This document shows positions 6,040 through 12,370 of a stretch of 12,370 nucleotides of DNA, in pieces (the stretch's first letter is position 1; each line of letters begins with the position of its first letter). This stretch comes from Thermodesulfobacteriota bacterium (GTDB lineage: Bacteria > Desulfobacterota > BSN033 > UBA1163), in contig JASEIE010000085.1 in assembly GCA_030024065.1 (NCBI GenBank), forward strand, positions 1 through 12,370, given 5' to 3'. Position numbers and translations under genes: made by a program. The notes beneath the pieces were generated by a model. That model worked only from the letters and a program-made list of their open reading frames with translations. It was not told the origin of the DNA and made no database searches.

Positions 6040-6074
6040 TCTTCGCTGATCACTGTTCACTCATCACTGATCTT
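6040..6074. repeat. Right heptamer arm (GTGATCA type), containing the Gfo/Idh stop
   Basis: Read on the minus strand this is five consecutive 7-bp units such as GTGATGA, GTGAACA and GTGATCA, the inverse of the array at 5630-5657. An 18-base stretch on each side pairs with only two mismatches. The TGA stop of the Gfo/Idh gene (6059-6057) lies within a unit, so the final residues of that enzyme (KISDE) are repeat-encoded. Confidence 0.75.
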
Positions 6075-7229
6075 AACGGGTCGGTTTTCCCTTGATGATC
6101 TATAAACGGCCTCGATCATCCTCATCGCCTCCAGACCGTCCTGCCCATTTCCCATTGGTTCTCGATTCTCTCGAATGGCAGATAGAAACTCTTTCCACTC
6201 AGCTTCCCACGAAATATCGGGGCCGGGAAATTCGATGACCTCTTCATCAGGGGGCCCTCCCGCATAACGTGAACCCACGTTATTAGTTATAAGTTGATTT
6301 GTTATTAGTTTATTTAACGAACCTGGAATCTGTCTTTCCTTATCAACGGTTAACTCATAACCACTAACTGATCTTTTTTCTTTTTCCTTATTAACGAATA
6401 ACTTATAACCATTAACCAGTTTTCGCTTGCCGATTCGGAGGGTTTCCGTCCCATAACTTCCTCCAAGACCTTCCACAATCAGATACCCCGCTTCGCCAAA
6501 AATCTCGAAAGTGAAACGATTTTTCCACTGAGTCCAACTCGTGTGCATCAGGGCTGTCTGGTCATTAGAGGTCTTAAAGAGAGCAAAAGCATTATCCTCC
6601 ACCTCCATATTCCAGAAATAGGTAGGAGTATTACCATAAACATCTTCAAGCTCTCCAAGAAACCAGCGAAACAAATCTGCAACGTGAATCCCTTGATCCA
6701 GTAATTCACCCCCTCCGGAAAGCTCCTTCGCTGCTCGCCACTCTTTATCGTATCCAGGTCTTCCACCGTGACCATAAAAACAGCGCAAATAATAGAGAGG
6801 ACCAATTTCCCCATGATCCATCAGCTCTTTTGCCTTGGAAATAGCTGGGTGGTGGCGATGGTTGAAACCAACCTTCAATCTTCCTTTGGACCGAGACGCC
6901 GCTTCGCATAATTGCTTTGTCTCTTTTAGGTTTCTGCCAGGTGGCTTCTCACAAAGGACATGCTTACCACTCTGCAAGGCTCTAACAGAAATTGGCGCTA
7001 TGTACTTATTGATGGGAGAAACAATCACGATGCCGATTTCCTTATCTTCAAAAATCTCATCCGATGACTGGACGACTGAGCACCCAAATTTTTCAGCAAG
7101 TTGCCTGCTTCTCTCCGGGTTTATGTCATAGACCGACTTGAGATGGCAGTCCGGAAATTGGGAAAGCACACCCCCCCTTTTATCACCAATCAAACCACAA
7201 CCAATGATCCCGACTTCAAGTTTTTTCAT
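6057..7229 (-). CDS. Gfo/Idh/MocA-family oxidoreductase with repeat-derived internal insertion
   Basis: From ATG 7229 this encodes 390 residues; a TTG one codon upstream is less likely. The Rossmann motif is GIIGCGLIG (7-15) and the family's EKP motif is Glu94-Lys95-Pro96 in HVLCEKPPG. The substrate-side segments GFNHRHHPA and GGGELLDQGIHVADLFRW (His182 region) are intact. It would act as an NAD(P)-dependent sugar or nucleotide-sugar oxidoreductase, likely tailoring the heptose, since it lies between the kinase and nucleotidyltransferase genes. Residues about 270-320 are unlike the family: two tandem 16-residue repeats (GYKLFVNKE, then GYELTVDKE) and an Asn/Leu-rich stretch, all translated from 7-bp repeat arrays. 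The reading frame resumes cleanly at PPDEEVIEFPGPD. The insertion falls after GSYGTETLRIGKR, probably a surface loop, so activity may be kept. Confidence 0.88.
   Translation of the reverse strand: MKKLEVGIIGCGLIGDKRGGVLSQFPDCHLKSVYDINPERSRQLAEKFGCSVVQSSDEIFEDKEIGIVIVSPINKYIAPISVRALQSGKHVLCEKPPGRNLKETKQLCEAASRSKGRLKVGFNHRHHPAISKAKELMDHGEIGPLYYLRCFYGHGGRPGYDKEWRAAKELSGGGELLDQGIHVADLFRWFLGELEDVYGNTPTYFWNMEVEDNAFALFKTSNDQTALMHTSWTQWKNRFTFEIFGEAGYLIVEGLGGSYGTETLRIGKRKLVNGYKLFVNKEKEKRSVSGYELTVDKERQIPGSLNKLITNQLITNNVGSRYAGGPPDEEVIEFPGPDISWEAEWKEFLSAIRENREPMGNGQDGLEAMRMIEAVYRSSRENRPVKISDE
6279..6416. repeat. Heptamer arms (GTTATTA type) inside the Gfo/Idh reading frame
   Basis: A left arm at 6279-6315 consists of units such as GTTATTA and GTTATAA on the plus strand. 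Two right arms in the opposite orientation lie at 6334-6368 and 6382-6416. The right arms are direct repeats of each other (29 of 35 bases identical, 48 bases apart, hence a 16-codon protein repeat). Left and right arms are mutual inverse repeats and could pair. The unit is the same kind as that flanking the four-helix gene at 8392-8796, but here no gene lies between the arms. Confidence 0.8.
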
Positions 7230-7270
7230 CAACCTACAATACGGTTTATTTGGTCTTTGTTTGGAGATAT

Positions 7271-7289
7271 TGACTTAAAAATTAAGTCA
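7271..7289. repeat. Hairpin, 8-bp perfect stem (family copy 3)
   Basis: TGACTTAA (7271-7278) and TTAAGTCA (7282-7289) pair around a three-base loop in the 93-base spacer between the HddA-like kinase and the Gfo/Idh gene. It matches the hairpin at 4878-4904 except that one base pair of the stem is changed on both sides (G-C to T-A on the plus strand), which keeps the stem. No terminal T-run follows. Confidence 0.78.
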
Positions 7290-7322
7290 GAAATGGCTTT
7301 GGGATTACTCGAGGGTCGAAAT

Positions 7323-8342
7323 TTAATGGTTGAAGGAACATCCATCTCTCGGATTGAACAGGTTTATAAGGACTTTACTACCTTCAAAGTCAAACCGGTA
7401 TCTCATCTCCCGGAGTCCCTCTTCTGCCATGGCCTTCCGCAATCGATTCCTATGCTCTTCACAATAGAACATGAAGAAGCCTCCACCGCCTGCCCCCATG
7501 ATCTTGCCCCCGAGGGCACCATTCTCCTTTGCCTTTTCATAGAGCCGGTCGATCCGGGAATCAGAGATTTTTCCCGAAAGATTCTTCTTTGTCTGCCAAT
7601 GTTTATCAAGAAGATAACCGAACTTTGCCAGGTTACCATCCTCCAGCGCCTCCTTGACCTGGTATCCTATCTCTTTGATTCGGTGTAAGGTATCCACTAC
7701 TCGGTTATCATCCTCCTTTGCCGCCTGACTCTGGGAGGAAAGAATCTCGTTTGCGTCTCTTGAGATCCCGGTATAGAAAAGGAGGATGTTCTTTTCAAGC
7801 TCATCAATGACTGCATGGCTGATTTGACCATTACAGACCTTTACCGTCCCATCCTTTTCAATTTCCAAGCAGGTCAGCCCTCCAAAGGCAGCAATGTATT
7901 GGTCATGCTTGCCGATCGGTTTTCCGAGGATATCGATCTCGATTTTACATGCCTCTTCAGCAAGTTGTTGAAGGGTTAGGGATTCCCGTTTTAGCGTGTG
8001 GAGCCCGTTTAAAAGGCCGACCGTATAGGCGCCGGAAGATCCCAACCCCGTACCTGCCGGTACATCTGCCATTGAAGTCACTTCAATCCTATTTTTAATA
8101 CCGAGACACCTGAGAATCTCTCGAACAATCTCATGCTGGACCTCATCAACGCTGGAGACTGTTTCGCTTTTCGAATACTTAATCCGGATGAGCTCATCGA
8201 CAATCGGCTGGTTGATACTGATAAACATATACTTGTCAATCGCCGCACTGAAGATGAACCCACCATACTTGGAGTAATATGACGGAAGATCCGTCCCACC
8301 CCCACCCAATGGGACTCGAAAAGGAGTACGTGTAATGATCAT
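7323..8342 (-). CDS. hddA: D-glycero-alpha-D-manno-heptose-7-phosphate kinase (GHMP kinase, HddA-like)
   Basis: This 339-residue GHMP-superfamily kinase opens with MIITRTPFRVPLGGGGTDLP, typical of HddA and related sugar kinases, which phosphorylate the anomeric carbon of heptose 7-phosphate using ATP. The ATP-binding loop PAGTGLGSSGA is at 95-105, the predicted catalytic Asp147 lies in GKHDQYIAAFGGL and motif 3, GGKIMGAGGGGFFMFY, is near 278-293. Length fits the family. GGAGG lies four bases before ATG 8342. Gfo/Idh, hddC and gmhB homologues follow in the same direction, which supports the alpha-anomer GDP-heptose route; a fucokinase-like or other sugar-kinase role is the main alternative. 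A heptamer array starts nine bases upstream of the start codon, and the gene kept its ribosome binding site. Confidence 0.88.
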   Translation of the reverse strand: MIITRTPFRVPLGGGGTDLPSYYSKYGGFIFSAAIDKYMFISINQPIVDELIRIKYSKSETVSSVDEVQHEIVREILRCLGIKNRIEVTSMADVPAGTGLGSSGAYTVGLLNGLHTLKRESLTLQQLAEEACKIEIDILGKPIGKHDQYIAAFGGLTCLEIEKDGTVKVCNGQISHAVIDELEKNILLFYTGISRDANEILSSQSQAAKEDDNRVVDTLHRIKEIGYQVKEALEDGNLAKFGYLLDKHWQTKKNLSGKISDSRIDRLYEKAKENGALGGKIMGAGGGGFFMFYCEEHRNRLRKAMAEEGLREMRYRFDFEGSKVLINLFNPRDGCSFNH

Positions 8343-8351
8343 AATGCCTCC

Positions 8352-8393
8352 GTTAATTGTTATTGGTTATTTGTTACTTGTTATTTGTTTATC
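8352..8393. repeat. Left heptamer arm (GTTATTR type) beside the second four-helix gene
   Basis: Six uninterrupted 7-bp units, nearly all of the form GTTANTN (GTTAATT at 8352, GTTATTG at 8359, GTTATTT at 8366 and so on), end at the stop codon of the four-helix-bundle gene (TGA at 8394-8392). The array is inverse to that at 8795-8822. A 17-base stretch (TTATTGGTTATTTGTTA) pairs with the right arm with one mismatch. Confidence 0.82.
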
Positions 8394-8796
8394 AGTCCTC
8401 TTTTTTAACCGTTTCTTTACAACGAATGAGGTATGCTATATAACCGTTCAGAAGTACAAGCGATTTCGAAATAAGTTCCCGCCCCTGATTATAATCCGCA
8501 TCGCCAATGAGGGCTTCATCCTTGGAAGTAATTAATTGATCGATCAGTTCGTGGAGAGATCCGCGACTTTGTCTGCAAAATTGTATATTTTCTTGATAGT
8601 GAAATCTGCCAAACCCTTCGGCAATGTTGTGAGTAGTTGACCTACCCGCTCTTTTCATGTCATCAACTAATCCAAACTTTTCATCCTTTGGATATTTTCT
8701 TACTAATGTTGCAATAAATCGACGCACCTCAGTACACGCCTTCCAGCAATCTAACTCTTCAAAACTCTTAAAACTTTCCCTATTATTTTTTTTCAT
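8392..8796 (-). CDS. Four-helix-bundle protein, S23/IVS type (copy 2)
   Basis: From ATG 8796 the product has 134 residues; an upstream TTG at 8811 would only add residues encoded by the repeat arm. Family landmarks are SFKSFEELDCWKAC, VRKYPKDEKFGLVDDMKRAGRSTTHNIAEGFGR and NIQFCRQSRGSLHELIDQL. The function is unknown. No Shine-Dalgarno sequence is visible: the bases before the ATG are heptamer units (GTTATAT at the ATG), so translation may depend on coupling to the SDR stop 19 bases upstream or on a structured start. The gene fits exactly between inverted heptamer arms, with both its start and stop codons at arm edges. It separates the SDR from hddA in an otherwise tight gene run. Confidence 0.9.
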   Translation of the reverse strand: MKKNNRESFKSFEELDCWKACTEVRRFIATLVRKYPKDEKFGLVDDMKRAGRSTTHNIAEGFGRFHYQENIQFCRQSRGSLHELIDQLITSKDEALIGDADYNQGRELISKSLVLLNGYIAYLIRCKETVKKED

Positions 8797-8822
8797 ATAA
8801 CAAATAATCAATAACTAATAAC
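8795..8822. repeat. Right heptamer arm (GTTATTR type), containing the SDR stop and four-helix start
   Basis: On the minus strand four units can be phased (GTTATTA, GTTATTG, a degenerate ATTATTT, GTTATAT), inverse to 8352-8393. The TAG stop of the SDR gene (8817-8815) falls within the first units, and the ATG of the four-helix gene overlaps the last unit, so the array forms the whole junction between the two genes. Confidence 0.8.
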
Positions 8823-9687
8823 CGAGGTCTTTCAGGAGAGGTTTAATGGTGAAGGGATCCAAACGGCGAATGGTGTAAAGGGGTGTGGCATTGAGTTCTT
8901 CAGCCTTCCCGGCCCATTCACGCCAAGGATCATAGGGCGCGGCTATCAATTTACCGGTTAGTTCGCCTGAAGCTGGTGAAGCTAAAAACACGGCCAAACT
9001 CGCAGCTATGTCCGGAGAGATAGCTCCCGTGCCGGTCTCACGGGCCTGTCTGATCTTGTCAAAAAGCCCACCGGCATGGCTGCCTGCTGCCAATACTTCA
9101 TCTTGGAGTCGAGTGTCCACTAAACCTGGAGCAACCACATTAATCTGTATGTTGTATGGTTTCAGTTCTTCGGCCAGAGTATCTGCTAAGCGAACAACAC
9201 CCGCCTTGGAAGCTGCATAGGAAGAGAAATTAGGCAGAGGTGCCGTCGCCCCTCCTCCACCTAACAAGATTATCTTGCCCTGTTTGCGTTGGATAAAGTG
9301 CGGCACCAGTGCACGACACAGATAGAGTGGACCAAACAGGTTTACTTCCACAGCCTGAGTCCATCCAGATATGTCAATATCCGCAGTCGGACCAATTGGA
9401 CCATATATGCCTGCCGAGTTCACCAAAATATCCACATGTCCGGCCTCCTGAATCGCTGTGTCAATCAAGCGTTGCACTTGATTTCGGTTTGAAACATCCG
9501 TAACCACCACCTGGGCCTTGGCACCAACCTCTCGACAAGCATTTGCTGTCTCTGCTAACTCAGCCTCCGTCCGCGCAGCCAGGAATAGCCAAGCGCCCTC
9601 ACGGGCAAAAGCCACTGAGATAGCTCGACCGATACCACGACCCGCACCGGTGATGATGGCTACTCGATTCTTCAATAATTGCCCCAT
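8815..9687 (-). CDS. SDR-family oxidoreductase
   Basis: A 290-residue classical short-chain dehydrogenase starts at ATG 9687 (MGQLLKNRVAIITGAGRGIG), supported by AAAGGAG upstream. An in-frame ATG at 9798 would overlap the preceding gene and adds no conserved sequence. The cofactor motif TGAGRGIG, the NSAG motif (ILVNSAGIYG) and the catalytic YAASK pair are present. The catalytic Ser expected 13-14 residues before the Tyr is replaced by a glycine run (ILLGGGGATAPLPNFSSYAASK). The C-terminal part (APYDPWREWAGKAEEL, then LYTIRRLDPFT) resembles an SDR subgroup found in polysaccharide loci. It probably oxidises or reduces a sugar intermediate; the substrate is unknown. The last codons and stop are formed by a heptamer array. 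GC looks higher than in the heptose genes. Confidence 0.85.
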   Translation of the reverse strand: MGQLLKNRVAIITGAGRGIGRAISVAFAREGAWLFLAARTEAELAETANACREVGAKAQVVVTDVSNRNQVQRLIDTAIQEAGHVDILVNSAGIYGPIGPTADIDISGWTQAVEVNLFGPLYLCRALVPHFIQRKQGKIILLGGGGATAPLPNFSSYAASKAGVVRLADTLAEELKPYNIQINVVAPGLVDTRLQDEVLAAGSHAGGLFDKIRQARETGTGAISPDIAASLAVFLASPASGELTGKLIAAPYDPWREWAGKAEELNATPLYTIRRLDPFTIKPLLKDLGY

Positions 9688-9715
9688 GATGATAAACTCC
9701 TTTCCAATTCTAAAT

Positions 9716-11005
9716 TTAACGCCCGATTCCGAAGTAACGGAACCCGGCTTGGGCCATACGGACTGGATCGAGCAGATTGCGTGTATCCAAAAAGACATCT
9801 CCTCGCATGGCTCGCCGTAATCTATATAGATCCAAAGAATTGATATCAGCCCATTCTGTTATCAGGACAAGCGCACTGCTCCCCTGAGCCACTTCATAAG
9901 GATCAGAACACATTTGCATCGGCGGTAAATCAGAAACTTCAGTCAGGTTCGCAAGGGGGTCAAATGCCTTAACCTCCACACCCTGCTCTACCAAACCTCG
10001 CACTATGTCAAGAGAAATGGCTCGACGTAAGGTACTGGTTCCAGCTTTATAAGTTAATCCCAAAATGCCGATTTGATGACCTTCTAAGGTCCCAAGGGCA
10101 GCGCGTAGGCGATGGCTTACCAACTGAGGGCGTTCCGCATTGATCTCCCAAACGGCGTCCAGAAGCGGAGTCGATATCTGACGCGTAATAGCAAGTTTTT
10201 GCAATGCACGGATTTCACGGCCAAGCGTACCTCCCGCAAACCCCAACCCAGGACTTAAAAAGGCCTTCTCCCCGATTCTCTTATCCATTTTAAGAATGCG
10301 GGCAACCTCGAGAGCGTTTGCCCCCAGGACTTCGCACAAATTCGCAATTTCATTGATGAAACTAATGGATGTCGAAAGAAAGACGTTTGAAGCGTGCTTG
10401 GCCATCTCCGCTGAACGGATATCTGTAAAAACGATAGGCCGTCCTATCGGTTCGTACAGAGCGGCAACACGCCTGGCAACATCAGGCTCATTACATCCAA
10501 TGACAAAGCGATCGGCCTGGCGGAATGTCTCCACAGCAATACCCAAACGAAGAAATTCGGGAACATAAGCCACCGAACATACATGAGCAGGTGCCAAGCT
10601 TCGCACAACTTTGGCCAAATCCTCAGTTGTTCCAATTGGGACTTGGGCTGTGACACACAGAATGATATCATTACGGATATTCTTCCCGATGTTTTCAGCA
10701 ATAGCATAAATCGGAGACAGGTCTGAATCATCATTCATATTCACAGGGGTGTCTGTAGAGATAAAAACGAACTCCGCCCCCTCAAGCCCTTCCTCATAAT
10801 TGGTGGTGTATGACAGTCTGCCAGCTTTGAGGTTACGTTGAAGAATTTCCGGCAGACCGGGCTCATGCACAGGAGGTTGTCCGCTATTCAAAAGAGTCAC
10901 ATTCCTCTCATCACAAACGCCGTGAACGTTGTTCCCCAAATCAGCCAAACAGGCTGATACAACTGTCCCCTGATGCCATATGCCTGTTACGCAGATATTT
11001 ACCAT
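9716..11005 (-). CDS. UDP-glucose/GDP-mannose dehydrogenase-fold protein lacking the catalytic Cys
   Basis: This 429-residue protein has all three domains of the nucleotide-sugar dehydrogenase family: a Rossmann N-terminus, a central dimer domain with EMAKHASNVFLS (Lys204, Asn208) and FINEIA, and a C-terminal UDP-binding domain with ILGLTYKAGTSTLRRA. Other family marks are VPIGTT and YVPEFLRLG. It deviates at key places. The usual GxGYVG is GIWHQG (8-13), and the GGSCFPKD active-site loop is GGTLGRE (258-264), with Thr260 where the nucleophilic Cys should be. A four-electron oxidation to a uronic acid is therefore doubtful; a two-electron oxidation or another role is possible. I recognise the GIWH start as a recurrent divergent subgroup. 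No clear ribosome binding site precedes ATG 11005. It lies 23 bases after the phosphotransferase and 28 bases before the SDR. Confidence 0.87.
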   Translation of the reverse strand: MVNICVTGIWHQGTVVSACLADLGNNVHGVCDERNVTLLNSGQPPVHEPGLPEILQRNLKAGRLSYTTNYEEGLEGAEFVFISTDTPVNMNDDSDLSPIYAIAENIGKNIRNDIILCVTAQVPIGTTEDLAKVVRSLAPAHVCSVAYVPEFLRLGIAVETFRQADRFVIGCNEPDVARRVAALYEPIGRPIVFTDIRSAEMAKHASNVFLSTSISFINEIANLCEVLGANALEVARILKMDKRIGEKAFLSPGLGFAGGTLGREIRALQKLAITRQISTPLLDAVWEINAERPQLVSHRLRAALGTLEGHQIGILGLTYKAGTSTLRRAISLDIVRGLVEQGVEVKAFDPLANLTEVSDLPPMQMCSDPYEVAQGSSALVLITEWADINSLDLYRLRRAMRGDVFLDTRNLLDPVRMAQAGFRYFGIGR

Positions 11006-11028
11006 AATCGTTGTCTGATAGATTTTTT

Positions 11029-12370
11029 TTATTTACCTGTGCCCATTAAAACAACACCGGCTGTCTTAAATAAAATCTTGAGATCCAGCCATAAGGACCA
11101 ATTGTCAATGTATTGCAAATCTAACCTCGCCCATTCGTCAAAGTCATTAATATTGTTACGACCACTAATTTGCCAAAGGCAAGTAATCCCAGGCTTAATG
11201 CTCAGCTTTCTACGATGCCAACTTTCATACCTTCCCAACTCATGGGGGAATGCTGGTCGCGGCCCGACCAGACTCATATCACCCTTAAAGACACTCCAGA
11301 GCTGAGGAAGTTCATCAAGGCTATACTTCCTTAAAAATCTCCCAACTTTAGTAATCCTTGGATCGTTTTCGATTTTAAAAACAGGACCTTTCATCTCATT
11401 TAAGGAAATGAGGGTCTCTTTTTTTGCATCTGCGTCTTTAATCATTGTTCGGAATTTCCAACTTCGGAAGGGTTTCTTATTGAACCCCATGACATTCCAT
11501 TCATAAAAGACCGGCCCCTCAGAAGTTAGTTTAATCAGAATTCCAGTCACCAGGAAAAAAGGAGAAAGAATGATTAACAAGATTCCAGATAAGAAAATAT
11601 CCAATAACCTCTTTAAGTAGAAGGCCCATTCGTTATCAGGGATATTGATAAAGCTGATAATAGGAAGGCCATAAACCTCATCGACAGTAACTTTCTTCAC
11701 CAATCTTCCAAAAAAATCTGAATTAATCCTGACTTGAACGCCTTCACGTTCGCAAGTTTCAAGAATCTCTTCGACCTGACTTAACTCCTTCCCAGAAGCG
11801 CATATGATCACTTCGTCCACAGGATTCTGGTGAAGTAGATTTTCGATCTCTTTATAGTTTCCTAAGATTTGCTTCCCACAGAGGTCTTTACCCTTGTCTG
11901 AAGGATTTTCAGCAATCAGTCCAACAATATCCAATCCCCATTCAAGATTTTTTTGAACCGTTTCGGCGAAATGCTTTGCTCTTTCTCCCACCCCCACGAC
12001 AAAGATTTTTTTCCTGTCCTTTCCCCTCTTTCGAATCCCTTTTGCGATATTAAAGAGGATTATCTTTTCGACAGCGAGGCTCAGGAAGTTTACAATAAAA
12101 AAGATTCCAATATAGGTCCGGGGAATGTATTCGAAACGCAAGATGAAGTCCGCCGCTAAAAGGATGAGTGTACTAATCACTGAAGCCTCGGCGACAAGCT
12201 TCATTTCCCGGCGGAGGGATTTAAACCTCTGGTAGGTGTAAGCGCCCAACTTCGTAAGAACAAGGACCCAGATGATAGCAAAAACTGCAATCTTCCAGTA
12301 AAGATCGTGGGTGATCTCAATCTCTCTTCCGATAGGGGCCCAGGGGAAAATGATTCTTGCCCAGATCAAG
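11029..12370 (-). CDS. Polyprenyl-phosphate sugar-1-phosphate transferase (initiating enzyme), 5' end missing
   Basis: The reading frame is open to the right edge, so the N-terminus is cut; 446 complete codons are visible. These membrane enzymes move a sugar phosphate from a nucleotide sugar to undecaprenyl phosphate, the first step of exopolysaccharide or O-antigen assembly. In order from the first visible residue: membrane segments at about 27-44, 62-79 and 86-106; a cytoplasmic CoA-binding-like domain (KKIFVVGVGERAKHF) to about 215; KRLLDIFLSGILLIILSPFF (253-272), the re-entrant helix with its Ser-Pro bend; KFRTM (305-309); the catalytic Asp352-Glu353 in SLDELPQLW; GDMSLVGPRP (363-372); and PGITCLWQISGR (393-404). 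The size and domain order match the WbaP/WcaJ-like class. The sugar specificity cannot be read. All downstream genes could share its promoter, which lies outside the window. Confidence 0.93.
   Translation of the reverse strand, partial: LIWARIIFPWAPIGREIEITHDLYWKIAVFAIIWVLVLTKLGAYTYQRFKSLRREMKLVAEASVISTLILLAADFILRFEYIPRTYIGIFFIVNFLSLAVEKIILFNIAKGIRKRGKDRKKIFVVGVGERAKHFAETVQKNLEWGLDIVGLIAENPSDKGKDLCGKQILGNYKEIENLLHQNPVDEVIICASGKELSQVEEILETCEREGVQVRINSDFFGRLVKKVTVDEVYGLPIISFINIPDNEWAFYLKRLLDIFLSGILLIILSPFFLVTGILIKLTSEGPVFYEWNVMGFNKKPFRSWKFRTMIKDADAKKETLISLNEMKGPVFKIENDPRITKVGRFLRKYSLDELPQLWSVFKGDMSLVGPRPAFPHELGRYESWHRRKLSIKPGITCLWQISGRNNINDFDEWARLDLQYIDNWSLWLDLKILFKTAGVVLMGTGK

Noticed and set aside
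7101..7688. 195-codon plus-strand open frame across the hddA and Gfo/Idh genes
   Set aside because: It lies opposite two clearly conserved genes, has no family features and its sequence is explained as the reverse of their codons.
9688..9798. 37-residue N-terminal extension of the SDR
   Set aside because: It would overlap the preceding gene, is not conserved-looking, and ATG 9687 has a good ribosome binding site directly before the Rossmann motif.

Overview
This window carries one strand-biased gene block: every convincing gene reads on the minus strand, so transcription runs from the right edge to the left. The content is typical of an extracellular or outer-membrane polysaccharide locus in a bacterium with moderate GC. 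A D-glycero-D-manno-heptose nucleotide pathway, degenerate intergenic repeat arrays, free-standing four-helix-bundle (S23/IVS-type) genes and a PIN-domain toxin with an AF2212-type antitoxin suggest an uncultured Gram-negative lineage, perhaps Desulfobacterota or Nitrospirota. No rRNA or marker gene is present, so this placement is only a guess.

Layout in transcription order: (1) 12370-9716, an initiating polyprenyl-phosphate sugar-phosphate transferase (5' end cut by the window) and a UDP-glucose/GDP-mannose dehydrogenase-fold protein without the usual catalytic Cys. (2) 9687-8815, an SDR oxidoreductase. (3) 8796-8392, a four-helix-bundle gene flanked by inverted heptamer arrays. (4) 8342-4894, HddA-like heptose-7-phosphate kinase, a Gfo/Idh oxidoreductase with a repeat-derived insertion, a second four-helix-bundle gene with its own heptamer arms, and an HddC-like nucleotidyltransferase. 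(5) 4803-4149, an antitoxin/PIN toxin pair. (6) 3901-1075, NAD-dependent sugar epimerase, SIS-domain isomerase, GmhB-like phosphatase and a TalC/FSA-type transaldolase. (7) 1074-1, a spacer, a small Cys-rich hypothetical protein and the N-terminal part of a papain-family (C1A) peptidase.

The heptose set is close to complete. The transaldolase-like enzyme could supply or interconvert sugar phosphates, the SIS protein would make heptose 7-phosphate, HddA would phosphorylate C1, GmhB would remove the C7 phosphate and HddC would form the NDP(GDP)-heptose. The epimerase and Gfo/Idh enzyme would tailor the sugar, and the membrane phosphotransferase would start a lipid-linked glycan.

The most unusual signal is repeat architecture. 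Both four-helix-bundle genes sit between oppositely oriented arrays of degenerate 7-bp units (GTTATTR type at 8352-8822, GTGATCA type at 5630-6074). A third inverted set of GTTATTR-type units, without a gene, lies in frame inside the Gfo/Idh gene (6279-6416). A different 9-bp array (GGTCTATCT type) occurs at 332-404 and 3909-3953. A small hairpin family (TGACTNAA...TTNAGTCA) recurs at three gene junctions, with a compensated base-pair change between copies. Together these suggest a mobile or self-copying repeat unit, with or without the four-helix-bundle gene, that has settled at gene junctions and in one case inside a reading frame.
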